From assembly GCA_937907165.1 (NCBI GenBank), contig CALCUH010000057.1, forward strand, positions 1 to 12,562: a DNA stretch of 12,562 bases. The letters run 5' to 3'. The position numbers were made by a program, and so were the translations under genes. This stretch comes from an uncultured Bacteroidales bacterium. GTDB taxonomy: Bacteria > Bacteroidota > Bacteroidia > Bacteroidales > Paludibacteraceae. Every line of letters starts with the position of its first letter. The stretch's first letter is position 1. Below, one piece after another: positions 6,057-12,562 of the stretch. The notes under the pieces were generated by a model that did not search any database, was not told where the DNA came from, and was given only the letters and a program-made list of their open reading frames with translations.

Positions 6057-7337
6057 ATGGCTTATTTCTTTTCATCGGAATCCGTTTCCGAAGGACATCC
6101 GGATAAAGTGGCTGACCAAATATCAGACGCTATTCTGGACAACATTTTGGCTCAGGACCCTGAGTCTAAAGTTGCTTGCGAAACATTAGTTACCACCGGT
6201 CAAGTGATTCTTGCCGGCGAATTGAAGACCACCGCGATGATCAACGAACAGGACATCGCCCGTGAGGTGATTAAGAAAATCGGTTACACGAAGAGCGATT
6301 ACAAGTTCGATAGCGAATCGTGCGGTATCTTGAACGCGCTCCACGGTCAGTCGCCCGATATCAACCGCGGTGTGGAACGCTCAAACCCTTATGACCAAGG
6401 CGCCGGTGACCAGGGCATGATGTTCGGTTACGCCTGCAACGAGACGAAGAGTTTAATGCCTATCGCACTCGATATGGCGCATAATCTTCTTTGGGAACTC
6501 TCCCAAATCCGTCGTGAGGGCAAACAGATGACTTATCTCCGTCCTGACTCTAAGTCACAGGTGACTATCGAGTATGGCGACGATAATAAACCGAAACGTG
6601 TGGACACTATCGTAATCTCCACCCAACATGACGAATTCATCATCGACGAGAAGAATCAGTTGAAGGCGGACGAGGAGATGGTGGCGCAAATCAAGAAAGA
6701 CGTCGAAACTATCCTTATCCCTCGTTTGCTCAGCAAACACGAGGAGTACAAGGCGTTGCTCGCCGGCGAATATAAATTGTTGGTGAACCCTACGGGCAAA
6801 TTTGTAATCGGTGGTCCTTATGGTGATACCGGTCTGACAGGTCGCAAGATCATCGTCGATACCTACGGTGGCAAGGGCGCACATGGTGGTGGCGCTTTCT
6901 CGGGTAAGGATCCTTCTAAGGTGGACCGTTCCGCAGCTTACGCCGCCAGACATTTGGCGAAGAATCTCGTGGCTGCAGGGTTGGCTGACGAAGTCTTGGT
7001 GCAGGTGGCTTACGCGATTGGCGTGGCTGAACCGATGAACCTCTTCATTAACACTTACGGAACATCCAAGGTGAAGATGAGCGACGGCGAGATGGCGAAG
7101 AAGATAGCGGATAGCAAGATATTCGATATGCGTCCGAAAGCGATCGAGGATCGTCTCAAATTGCGTAATCCGATGTACGAGGAGACCGCTTCCTACGGTC
7201 ACATGGGTAGAACGCCGAAAGTGGTTACCAAGAACTTTACGGATCGTTCGGGCAAGTGTTTCTCCAAGGAGGTTGAACTTTTCACTTGGGAGAAAACGGA
7301 CAAGACGGATGAGTTGAAAAAATTGTTTAATTTATAA
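6057..7337 (+). CDS. metK: S-adenosylmethionine synthetase
   Basis: This cytoplasmic enzyme makes SAM from methionine and ATP, releasing phosphate and pyrophosphate. The 426-residue protein is full length for the Bacteroidota form. It shows the N-terminal SEGHPDKVADQISDA motif (residues 11-25, with the ATP- and metal-binding His14, Asp16 and Lys17), the GAGDQG loop (115-120), the DTYGG turn (268-272) and the GGGAFSGKDPSKVDRSAAY phosphate-binding block (277-295). The ATG at 6057 gives the family's usual start, MAYFFSSESVSEGHPDK. It has its own promoter and a SAM-II-like leader, so end-product repression is likely. The next gene, mdh, has its own promoter, so cotranscription is not needed. No strong terminator follows: a bulged stem near 7343-7372 is followed by A-rich sequence, not T. 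Confidence 0.98.
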   Translation: MAYFFSSESVSEGHPDKVADQISDAILDNILAQDPESKVACETLVTTGQVILAGELKTTAMINEQDIAREVIKKIGYTKSDYKFDSESCGILNALHGQSPDINRGVERSNPYDQGAGDQGMMFGYACNETKSLMPIALDMAHNLLWELSQIRREGKQMTYLRPDSKSQVTIEYGDDNKPKRVDTIVISTQHDEFIIDEKNQLKADEEMVAQIKKDVETILIPRLLSKHEEYKALLAGEYKLLVNPTGKFVIGGPYGDTGLTGRKIIVDTYGGKGAHGGGAFSGKDPSKVDRSAAYAARHLAKNLVAAGLADEVLVQVAYAIGVAEPMNLFINTYGTSKVKMSDGEMAKKIADSKIFDMRPKAIEDRLKLRNPMYEETASYGHMGRTPKVVTKNFTDRSGKCFSKEVELFTWEKTDKTDELKKLFNL

Positions 7338-7357
7338 AAAGATTCGCTCTTCCCGCA

Positions 7358-7389
7358 TGTGATGAAAGCGATAAAAATTATTATATTCG
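7358..7389 (+). promoter_or_regulatory. Probable promoter for mdh
   Basis: TATATTCG followed by CG at 7382-7391 equals the box before the porin gene. At the 20-base spacing the -33 position reads TGTG (7358-7361), one mismatch from TTTG. The leader would be about 35 bases. Confidence 0.55.
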
Positions 7390-7429
7390 CGATACTTTTT
7401 TAGGAAATACTTTTAAAAATTTATACAGT

Positions 7430-8422
7430 ATGAGTTTCTTATCTAACAAAAAATTAGTTATCGTTGGTGCCGCTGGTGCTATCGGTTCTACAATGGCTCA
7501 ATTGGCAGCTGTTAAGGGTTTAACAAATAACATCACTCTTTACGATCCATACTTGAAGGGTCTTGAGGGTGTTTATGAGGAAATGCGTCACTGCGGTTTC
7601 GATGGCGTTAACTTCACATTCACTGACAATGTTGAAAAGGCTTTGACTGGCGCTTCATTCATCATCTCTTCAGGTGGTGCTCCTCGTAAGGAAGGTATGA
7701 CTCGTGAGGATCTTTTGAAGGGTAACGCTATGATCGCTGCTGAATTCGGCGACAACGTTAAGAAATATTGTCCTAATTGCGAGCACATCGTCGTTATCTT
7801 CAACCCAGCTGACGTAACTGGTTTGATCGTTTTGGTTAAGTCTGGTTTGAAGCCAAACCAAGTAACAACTTTGGCTGGTTTGGATTCTACTCGTCTTCAA
7901 AGCGAGTTGGCTAAGTACTTCAACATCCCACAATACGAGGTAACTGGTTGCGCTACATTGGGTGGTCACGGTGAGAAGATGGTTCCTGTCACTTCTAACG
8001 TGAAGATCCAAGGCAAGGCGCTTAACTCTTTGAATATTCCTGCAGACAAGTTCGAGGAGATCAAGCAAAAGACTATCCAAGGCGGTTCTAACATCATCGC
8101 TCTTCGCGGTCGTTCTTCTAACTTGAGCCCCGCATATGTCGCAATCGAGATGATCGAGGCTGCAATGGGTGGCAAGAAGTTCACTTTGCCTGCTGGTTGT
8201 TTCGTGAAAGACGGTATGTACGGTTACAAGAACGTATGTATGGCTATGCAATCAACTATCGACGCAAACGGTGTTTCTTACACTGAGGCTAACCTTTCCG
8301 CTGACGAGAAGAAGTCTTTGGACGCTTCTTACGAGCACCTTTGCAAGATGCGTGACGAGGTTATCGGTATGGGCGTTCTTCCTGCAGTTGCTGACTGGAA
8401 GAAGTTCAACGCTAACTTGTAA
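7430..8422 (+). CDS. mdh: Malate dehydrogenase (NAD-dependent)
   Basis: This LDH/MDH-family enzyme interconverts malate and oxaloacetate with NAD. In fermenting Bacteroidota it mostly runs toward malate on the route to succinate and propionate. The 330-residue protein has the dinucleotide-binding GAAGAIGSTMA loop (residues 13-23), the mobile substrate loop APRKEGMTREDLL with the Arg that marks malate over lactate specificity, NPADV, the GLDSTRLQ segment and the catalytic His in GGHGEKMVP. The start MSFLSNKKLVIVGAAG leaves the short lead typical of the family. Codon use is strongly skewed (Gly mostly GGT, Leu TTG/CTT, Arg CGT), as in pfp but not as in the porin or the DUF349 gene, which suggests high expression. 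It forms a single-gene unit, with a promoter before it and a strong terminator after it. Confidence 0.95.
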   Translation: MSFLSNKKLVIVGAAGAIGSTMAQLAAVKGLTNNITLYDPYLKGLEGVYEEMRHCGFDGVNFTFTDNVEKALTGASFIISSGGAPRKEGMTREDLLKGNAMIAAEFGDNVKKYCPNCEHIVVIFNPADVTGLIVLVKSGLKPNQVTTLAGLDSTRLQSELAKYFNIPQYEVTGCATLGGHGEKMVPVTSNVKIQGKALNSLNIPADKFEEIKQKTIQGGSNIIALRGRSSNLSPAYVAIEMIEAAMGGKKFTLPAGCFVKDGMYGYKNVCMAMQSTIDANGVSYTEANLSADEKKSLDASYEHLCKMRDEVIGMGVLPAVADWKKFNANL

Positions 8423-8445
8423 TCCCTTACGGATTTTCAGATATG

Positions 8446-8479
8446 AGAGTGGTTCCCGATGGGAGCCACTCTTTTTTTT
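8446..8479 (+). terminator. Intrinsic terminator after mdh
   Basis: A 12-pair stem with one G-U wobble (AGAGTGGTTCCC, 8446-8457, with GGGAGCCACTCT, 8461-8472) has a 3-base loop and runs into a T tract to 8479. It lies 24 bases after the stop. Confidence 0.95.
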
Positions 8480-8522
8480 ATCTGATCATTTGGATAATAG
8501 GTAATATCATGTTTTATTTTCC

Positions 8523-8555
8523 TTGACGGTAGTCTTATTTTTTTCCATAACTTAG
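8523..8555 (+). promoter_or_regulatory. Weak promoter candidate for the TerB/J-domain gene
   Basis: TTG (8523-8525) and TAACTTAG followed by CG (8548-8557) resemble the local promoter pattern, but the spacer is 22 bases instead of 20 and the box ends TTAG. A promoter is expected here because the mdh terminator lies just upstream. Confidence 0.35.
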
Positions 8556-8613
8556 CGACAGTTGCGTTTATCGACACTCCCTATGTTTTAAACGTTTTAT
8601 TATGACAGAATAA

Positions 8614-9681
8614 ATGGCTCGACGTAATTATTCCAAAATAGATGAACAAAAGGATGATATTTCTAATAAGGAAGCAGTCATAGCATTGGTTCCTTTCTTC
8701 ATTTCCTTCATTATCGGTATAGTATTTTTTATCTTGTATAAAAAATTCAATATAGAGGTGTTTTATTTCATTGGTAAGCCATTTTTCTATTTTGGTCTGC
8801 CCTTTATTGTTATTGGGGGACTGATTATTATTTTGGAGCCTAAAGTTAAAGCGTTGAAGAAGAGAAAAGAGAAGAAAAGAAAGAGACGGGAGAAGATGGA
8901 GCAGGAGAAAAGAATGGAGCAGGAGAAAATAGAGCAGGAGGAGCGAAAGGAGAGGAAGCGAACGGAAAAGGAAAGAAGAAAGAAGGAAAGGATAGAAAAC
9001 GAAAAAAAGGAAAAGTTGGCATCATTACAAAATTCGCTGAGGGAACGTCGTAACAATGGCTTGGCAGGCGTCATCGCTTTGGTCATGAAAGCTGATGGCG
9101 ACACGTCTGAGAAGGAATTGAAAGCCGTTACGAAATACTTGGAGAATCATTACAAGTCAGATTACGAAGAAATAGCGGAAGCCATTGAAATCAACCTGAA
9201 AATCAACAACCCTAATTTTGTGAAGCAGTCTTGCATCTGGTTGACCGCCGATATGAGTTATGCGGAACAGTTAGCCTTTGTCGAGTTCCTCTTCGACATC
9301 GCCCGGTTGAGCAAGGGCATCGACCAGTCGGAGTGGGAACTTCTATGCGACATCATGTACCGCATCGGTTTGGAGGATGAGGACATCGAATATATGAGCC
9401 GCAAATATTCGCCTTTGTATAGCAGTGCGGGTAGTGCGAAAAGAGCGGACGGGGAGCGTGGCAATGAAGTGTCGACCAACGTGTCGTCCGACACTTCGAC
9501 GAATCCTGCCTTGCGGGTCTTGGGGTTGGACGATTCGGCGACGGAGGAGGAGATTCAAGATGCCTACCGCAAGTTGGCGAAGAAATATCACCCAGACACG
9601 GTGCAGGACGAGGAGATGAAGTTGGTGCTGAGCGAGAAGTTCAAGGAGATCAGCTTGGCGTATAGTACATTGACAAAATAA
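8614..9681 (+). CDS. Membrane-anchored TerB-like/J-domain co-chaperone (DjlA-like)
   Basis: This 355-residue protein has three parts. Two membrane helices (about residues 21-42 and 50-74) are followed by a Lys/Arg/Glu helix (about 78-140) containing the repeat MEQEKR/MEQEKI/EQEER. A TerB-like helical domain follows (about 147-265; ALVMKADGDTSEKELKAVTKYL and LFDIARLSKGIDQSEWELLCDIMYRIGL match the DjlA central domain). After a Ser/Thr/Asn linker, a C-terminal J domain (about 299-355) carries the HPD motif at 326-328 that stimulates DnaK ATPase. By analogy with DjlA it should hold DnaK at the cytoplasmic face of the inner membrane; its clients are unknown. Two helices instead of DjlA's one, and the long charged helix, are unusual. 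Coding bases 8856-9018 are about 93% purine. An exported protein gene follows 14 bases later, so the two are probably cotranscribed. Confidence 0.85.
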   Translation: MARRNYSKIDEQKDDISNKEAVIALVPFFISFIIGIVFFILYKKFNIEVFYFIGKPFFYFGLPFIVIGGLIIILEPKVKALKKRKEKKRKRREKMEQEKRMEQEKIEQEERKERKRTEKERRKKERIENEKKEKLASLQNSLRERRNNGLAGVIALVMKADGDTSEKELKAVTKYLENHYKSDYEEIAEAIEINLKINNPNFVKQSCIWLTADMSYAEQLAFVEFLFDIARLSKGIDQSEWELLCDIMYRIGLEDEDIEYMSRKYSPLYSSAGSAKRADGERGNEVSTNVSSDTSTNPALRVLGLDDSATEEEIQDAYRKLAKKYHPDTVQDEEMKLVLSEKFKEISLAYSTLTK

Positions 9682-9695
9682 TTTTTTAAGTAAAT

Positions 9696-10563
9696 ATGAT
9701 TGTTACACATAGGTTATTTATCGTTCCATTGTGTCTGCTTTTCTTGGCGGAATGTGAAGCCGGTTCGGATAAGCGTACGAATACGAATCAGATGCGGAAT
9801 GATGATTCCGTTACCGCTCGCTGAATGTGGCGATGTGGCGGATACTGTTCGGAAGGCTGGTTTGCCTCATGTCGATAAGGATAGTGATGATTTTCCGCTT
9901 TATGGGGAAACGTTATATACCGGACCTTATCTCATAGATTCGCTTCCTGCTCCTGTCCGTATCGATAACGACACGCTGTTGCTCTTTCAAGACACGCTGG
10001 ACGGATGCTATTTCAAACTGGAATTTCGCAAGAAGGAACTTGCCGCATCGGTGATTCGGTCTGTGGAGAAAGACCTTATCGAATTTTTGTCGGGTGGGGA
10101 AGAAGAGAACCTCTCCGTGGCCTATGGAAAGAAGTTGAACGTGTGGCGGGAAGAGATTCTCTCCGGAGAATTCAAGTACGATGCGGAATATTCCGTTCGT
10201 GTCGGCGAAGAGGACGACAAGCATGTGAATTGCCTTTTCTACGGTTTCTATCAATATGCATGCAGTCATGGTAATTCGTATGTCACTTGCGTCACCTACG
10301 ACAAGCGTAGCGGACGTTCGTTTGATGAGAAGATGATTCGTATGGACGATGCGTTGCGTCTTATGACAGACGAAACGGATGAAGAATTTGGAAATAATGC
10401 GTTGCGCCAAATAAAGCCTTACCTCTCTGGCGATTCCGTGGTTTTCCTCTTCCCGGATTGGCGATCGACCAGTCGGGAGACCGATTTGCCCAAGGCGATT
10501 CTTCCGCTCGAAAAATTGCTTCCCTATTTGACGGAAGAGGGGAGGAGGTTCGTGGAACGATGA
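9696..10563 (+). pseudogene. Exported protein of unknown function (possibly lipoprotein), frameshifted
   Basis: From the ATG at 9696 the first frame gives a signal sequence (MIVTHRLFIVPLCLLFLAEC) with a Cys at residue 20 in an imperfect lipobox (LAEC), then a Ser/Asn/Arg/Asp-rich linker, and stops at TGA 9822-9824 after 42 codons. The long remainder is in the +1 frame: from ECGDVADTVRK at 9823 to the stop at 10561. Removing one base near the TGA joins them into a 288-residue protein. In the +1 frame alone, ATGs at 9799 and 9802 could start a protein with no proper export signal. The mature part is acidic, with a Cys-containing FYGFYQYACSHGNSYVTCVTYD region and C-terminal LPLEKLLPYLTEEGRRF. 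The YDKRSGRSFDEK...PYL pattern loosely recalls DUF3298/RsiV-like domains, but I am not sure. It lies 14 bases after the J-domain gene. Decay, a sequencing error or true frameshifting all remain possible. Confidence 0.65.
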
Positions 10564-10587
10564 TTTGAAACTTTTGGGTTTTAAGAG

Positions 10588-10618
10588 TTGCGTTTTACAT
10601 TAAATTTTACGAATTTTG
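10588..10618 (+). promoter_or_regulatory. Promoter for pfp
   Basis: TTG (10588-10590), a 20-base spacer and GAATTTTG (10611-10618), followed by CG, match the Bacteroidota pattern except for the first base of the -7 box. The leader to the ATG at 10666 is about 40 bases and AT-rich. Confidence 0.6.
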
Positions 10619-10665
10619 CGAGAGATAATGAATTTAATTTTTAATCTTTAAAATAGTAATAAACA

Positions 10666-12285
10666 ATGGCAAAAAGTGCATTGCAAATCGCAAGAGCAGC
10701 TTACCAACCAAAGTTGCCTAAGGCATTCAAGGGTGGTGTCGCTCTAAAGGAAGGACAAGCAACTCAATCAGTTGCTGACCAAGCTGAAATCAAGAAGTTG
10801 TTCCCTAACACTTACGGTATGCCGATCGTGACTTTCGAACCTGCTTCCGCAAAGTTGTCTATGGGTGCCTTCAACGTGGGTGTAATCCTTTCTGGTGGTC
10901 AAGCTCCTGGCGGTCACAACGTGATCTCCGGTTTGTTCGACGGTATCAAGGCTTTGAACCCTAACGGCAAATTGTATGGTTTCTTGGGTGGTCCTAGCGG
11001 TTTGATCGATCACAAATATGTAGAGTTGACTTCAGCTATCATCGACGAGTATCGTAACACGGGTGGTTTCGATATCATCGGTTCCGGTCGTACTAAGTTG
11101 GAGGAGGAGTCTCAATTCGATAGCGGTATCGAGATCTGCAACAAGCTTGGCATCAAGGCTTTGGTTATCATCGGTGGTGATGACTCTAATACCAACGCTT
11201 GCGTCTTGGCTGAGTACTATTTGCAGAAGAAATGCGGTATCCAAGTAATCGGTTGCCCTAAGACTATCGACGGTGACTTGAAGAACGAGCAAATCGAGAC
11301 TTCTTTCGGTTTCGATACTGCATGTAAGGTATACTCTGAGGTTATCGGTAACATCATGCGTGACGCTAACTCAGCTAAGAAATACTGGCACTTCATCAAG
11401 TTGATGGGTCGTTCAGCATCTCACATCGCTTTGGAGTGCGGTCTTCAAACTCAACCTAACATCTGTATCGTTTCAGAGGAGGTAGAGGCTAAGAAGATGA
11501 CTTTGGCTCAAATCGTGAACAACATCGCTGACACTGTAGCTGCTCGCGCCGCTAAGGGTAACAACTTCGGTGTTTGCTTGATCCCTGAAGGTTTGATCGA
11601 GTTTATCCCTGAGATGAAGGTGTTGATCAAGGAGTTGAACGACTTGTTGGCTGAGACTAGCGGTGATGTGGCTGCTGCAGTGAAAAAGCTCTCTTCTAAC
11701 TCTGCTTCAGTTTACGCTTCTCTCCCTGATTTCGTTCAAAAGCAATTGACTTTGGAGCGTGACCCTCACGGAAACGTTCAAGTATCTTTGATCGAGACTG
11801 AGAAGTTGCTCATCGAGATGGTTAAGACTGAGTTGTCTAAGAGAAAGGCCGCAGGTTCTTACTCAGGTAAGTTCTCTGGTCTAGGTCACTTCTTCGGTTA
11901 CGAGGGACGTTGTGCAGCTCCTTCTAACTTCGATGCTGACTACTGCTACTCACTAGGATTCAACGCAGCATGTTTGATGGCTGCTGGTAAGACTGGTTAC
12001 ATGTCATTGATCAAGAATACTACAGCTCCTGCTGACCAGTGGATCGCTGGTGGTGTTCCTGTAACAAAGATGATGAACATGGAGAAGCGTCACGGTGCTA
12101 TGAAGCCAGTTATCCGCAAGGCTTTGGTTGAGCTTGACGGTGCTCCTTTCAAGAAGCTTGCTGAGAACCGCGCAACTTGGGCAATCGAGACTGCATTCGT
12201 TTACCCTGGCCCAATCCAGTACTGGGGACCAACAGAGGTTTGCGATCAGCCAACTAAGACTCTTGCTCTTGAGCAGGCTAAGTAA
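10666..12285 (+). CDS. pfp: Pyrophosphate-dependent 6-phosphofructokinase
   Basis: This cytoplasmic enzyme reversibly phosphorylates fructose 6-phosphate with pyrophosphate instead of ATP, saving ATP in glycolysis and also working in the gluconeogenic direction. At 539 residues it belongs to the long class, related to the plant beta subunit and spirochaete enzymes. I see the GVILSGGQAPGGHNVI loop (residues 72-87), GGDDSNTNA (170-178), where Asp occupies the position of the second Gly of the ATP enzymes and favours PPi, PKTIDGDLKN (198-207) with the catalytic Asp and the PPi-specific Lys, and MGRSASHIALE (247-257) for the sugar phosphate. The ATG at 10666 gives the usual MAKSALQIARAAYQPKLP start. 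Codon bias matches that of mdh and suggests high expression. It is a single-gene unit with its own promoter and terminator. Confidence 0.97.
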   Translation: MAKSALQIARAAYQPKLPKAFKGGVALKEGQATQSVADQAEIKKLFPNTYGMPIVTFEPASAKLSMGAFNVGVILSGGQAPGGHNVISGLFDGIKALNPNGKLYGFLGGPSGLIDHKYVELTSAIIDEYRNTGGFDIIGSGRTKLEEESQFDSGIEICNKLGIKALVIIGGDDSNTNACVLAEYYLQKKCGIQVIGCPKTIDGDLKNEQIETSFGFDTACKVYSEVIGNIMRDANSAKKYWHFIKLMGRSASHIALECGLQTQPNICIVSEEVEAKKMTLAQIVNNIADTVAARAAKGNNFGVCLIPEGLIEFIPEMKVLIKELNDLLAETSGDVAAAVKKLSSNSASVYASLPDFVQKQLTLERDPHGNVQVSLIETEKLLIEMVKTELSKRKAAGSYSGKFSGLGHFFGYEGRCAAPSNFDADYCYSLGFNAACLMAAGKTGYMSLIKNTTAPADQWIAGGVPVTKMMNMEKRHGAMKPVIRKALVELDGAPFKKLAENRATWAIETAFVYPGPIQYWGPTEVCDQPTKTLALEQAK

Positions 12286-12322
12286 TTTGATTGCAGATTA
12301 CAGTCAAAAGTAATAATAGAAG

Positions 12323-12352
12323 AAGGTCGTAGATATTTCCACGGCCTTTTTT
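12323..12352 (+). terminator. Intrinsic terminator after pfp
   Basis: AAGGTCGT (12323-12330) pairs with ACGGCCTT (12341-12348) with one G-U wobble and a 10-base loop, then runs into Ts to 12352. It lies 37 bases after the stop. Confidence 0.88.
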
Positions 12353-12360
12353 GTTTGTCT

Positions 12361-12391
12361 TATTTTTTATGTCCTTGAAACATAAAAAATA
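12361..12391. repeat. AT-rich 12-base inverted repeat
   Basis: TATTTTTTATGT (12361-12372) and ACATAAAAAATA (12380-12391) are perfect inverted repeats with a 7-base loop, nine bases past the pfp terminator. It may be a backup terminator or a protein-binding palindrome upstream of the next promoter. Confidence 0.6.
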
Positions 12392-12431
12392 GCTCTATTT
12401 CGAAATTGTGCATATTTTTGTCCCTTAAAAA

Positions 12432-12462
12432 TTGTAATCTAAAATTCTTTTCTCTATTTTTG
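12432..12462 (+). promoter_or_regulatory. Promoter for the next gene
   Basis: TTG (12432-12434), a 20-base spacer and TATTTTTG (12455-12462) match both Bacteroides elements exactly. It lies after the pfp terminator and reads toward the window edge. Confidence 0.65.
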
Positions 12463-12528
12463 CTTTGTCTCGCTTTTTTAGATAAACAATAAAAAACAAA
12501 ACATAAGCCACTAACGCAAAAATAGTTG

Positions 12529-12562
12529 ATGGAACTAAATAATCCTCATGAAAAATACTCAA
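12529..12562 (+). CDS. Possible start of a further gene, cut by the window edge
   Basis: An ATG at 12529 opens a frame (MELNNPHEKYS) that stays open to the end, 66 bases after the promoter box. A second ATG at 12548 (MKNTQ) in another frame is an equal candidate. Eleven codons are too few to assign a product; the case rests on the promoter and on the lack of another gene nearby. Confidence 0.35.
   Translation, partial: MELNNPHEKYS

Noticed and set aside
6555..7202. Minus-strand open frame of 215 codons
   Set aside because: It is antisense to metK and His/Leu/Thr-rich, with no start context and no protein-like motifs.
7343..7372. Possible terminator after metK
   Set aside because: The stem TCGCT-TTC/GAA-AGCGA has a bulge and is followed by A-rich sequence, not Ts.
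10666..12285. ATP-dependent phosphofructokinase (pfkA)
   Set aside because: The protein is far longer than the roughly 320-residue ATP enzymes and carries GGDDSNT and PKTIDGD, the PPi-type residues.

Overview
The window looks like part of a chromosome from a Bacteroidota, most likely a Bacteroidales. The basis is gene content: a multi-repeat DUF349 protein, a long pyrophosphate-dependent phosphofructokinase, a DcaP-like porin and a DUF456 membrane protein. The promoters fit too: TTG, 20 bases, then TAnnTTTG or TAnnTTCG, as in this phylum, with AT-rich leaders and no clear Shine-Dalgarno sequences. I cannot name the genus.

Layout. 1-707 is the 3' part of a GDP-L-fucose synthase gene, whose GC content jumps sharply near base 310. 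A strong hairpin follows, then a convergent minus-strand gene for an exported protein of unknown function (860-1436) that is broken by a frameshift just after its signal peptide. Next comes a minus-strand DUF456 membrane protein (1514-1987). A 400-base divergent intergenic region leads to the plus-strand DUF349 protein (2392-4236) with a clear terminator, then an outer-membrane porin (4383-5717). Behind the porin lies a cluster of five palindromic repeats (5718-5857). Then come a promoter, a SAM-II-like riboswitch and metK (6057-7337). Malate dehydrogenase (7430-8422) follows, with its own promoter and terminator. A probable two-gene unit comes next: a membrane-anchored TerB/J-domain protein (8614-9681) and, 14 bases on, a frameshifted exported protein (9696-10563). 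The last complete gene is PPi-dependent phosphofructokinase (10666-12285) with a terminator. The window ends at a promoter and the first codons of a possible further gene.

How the genes fit together. Most genes are separate transcription units, each with its own promoter and often its own terminator, so this is mainly housekeeping chromosome and not one pathway cluster. metK makes SAM and appears to be controlled by SAM through its leader. mdh and pfp are central carbon genes with the strong codon bias of highly expressed genes. The less ordinary parts are the riboswitch-metK leader, the palindrome cluster, the GC step inside the fucose synthase gene, and two exported-protein genes that are both shifted by +1 just after the signal sequence.
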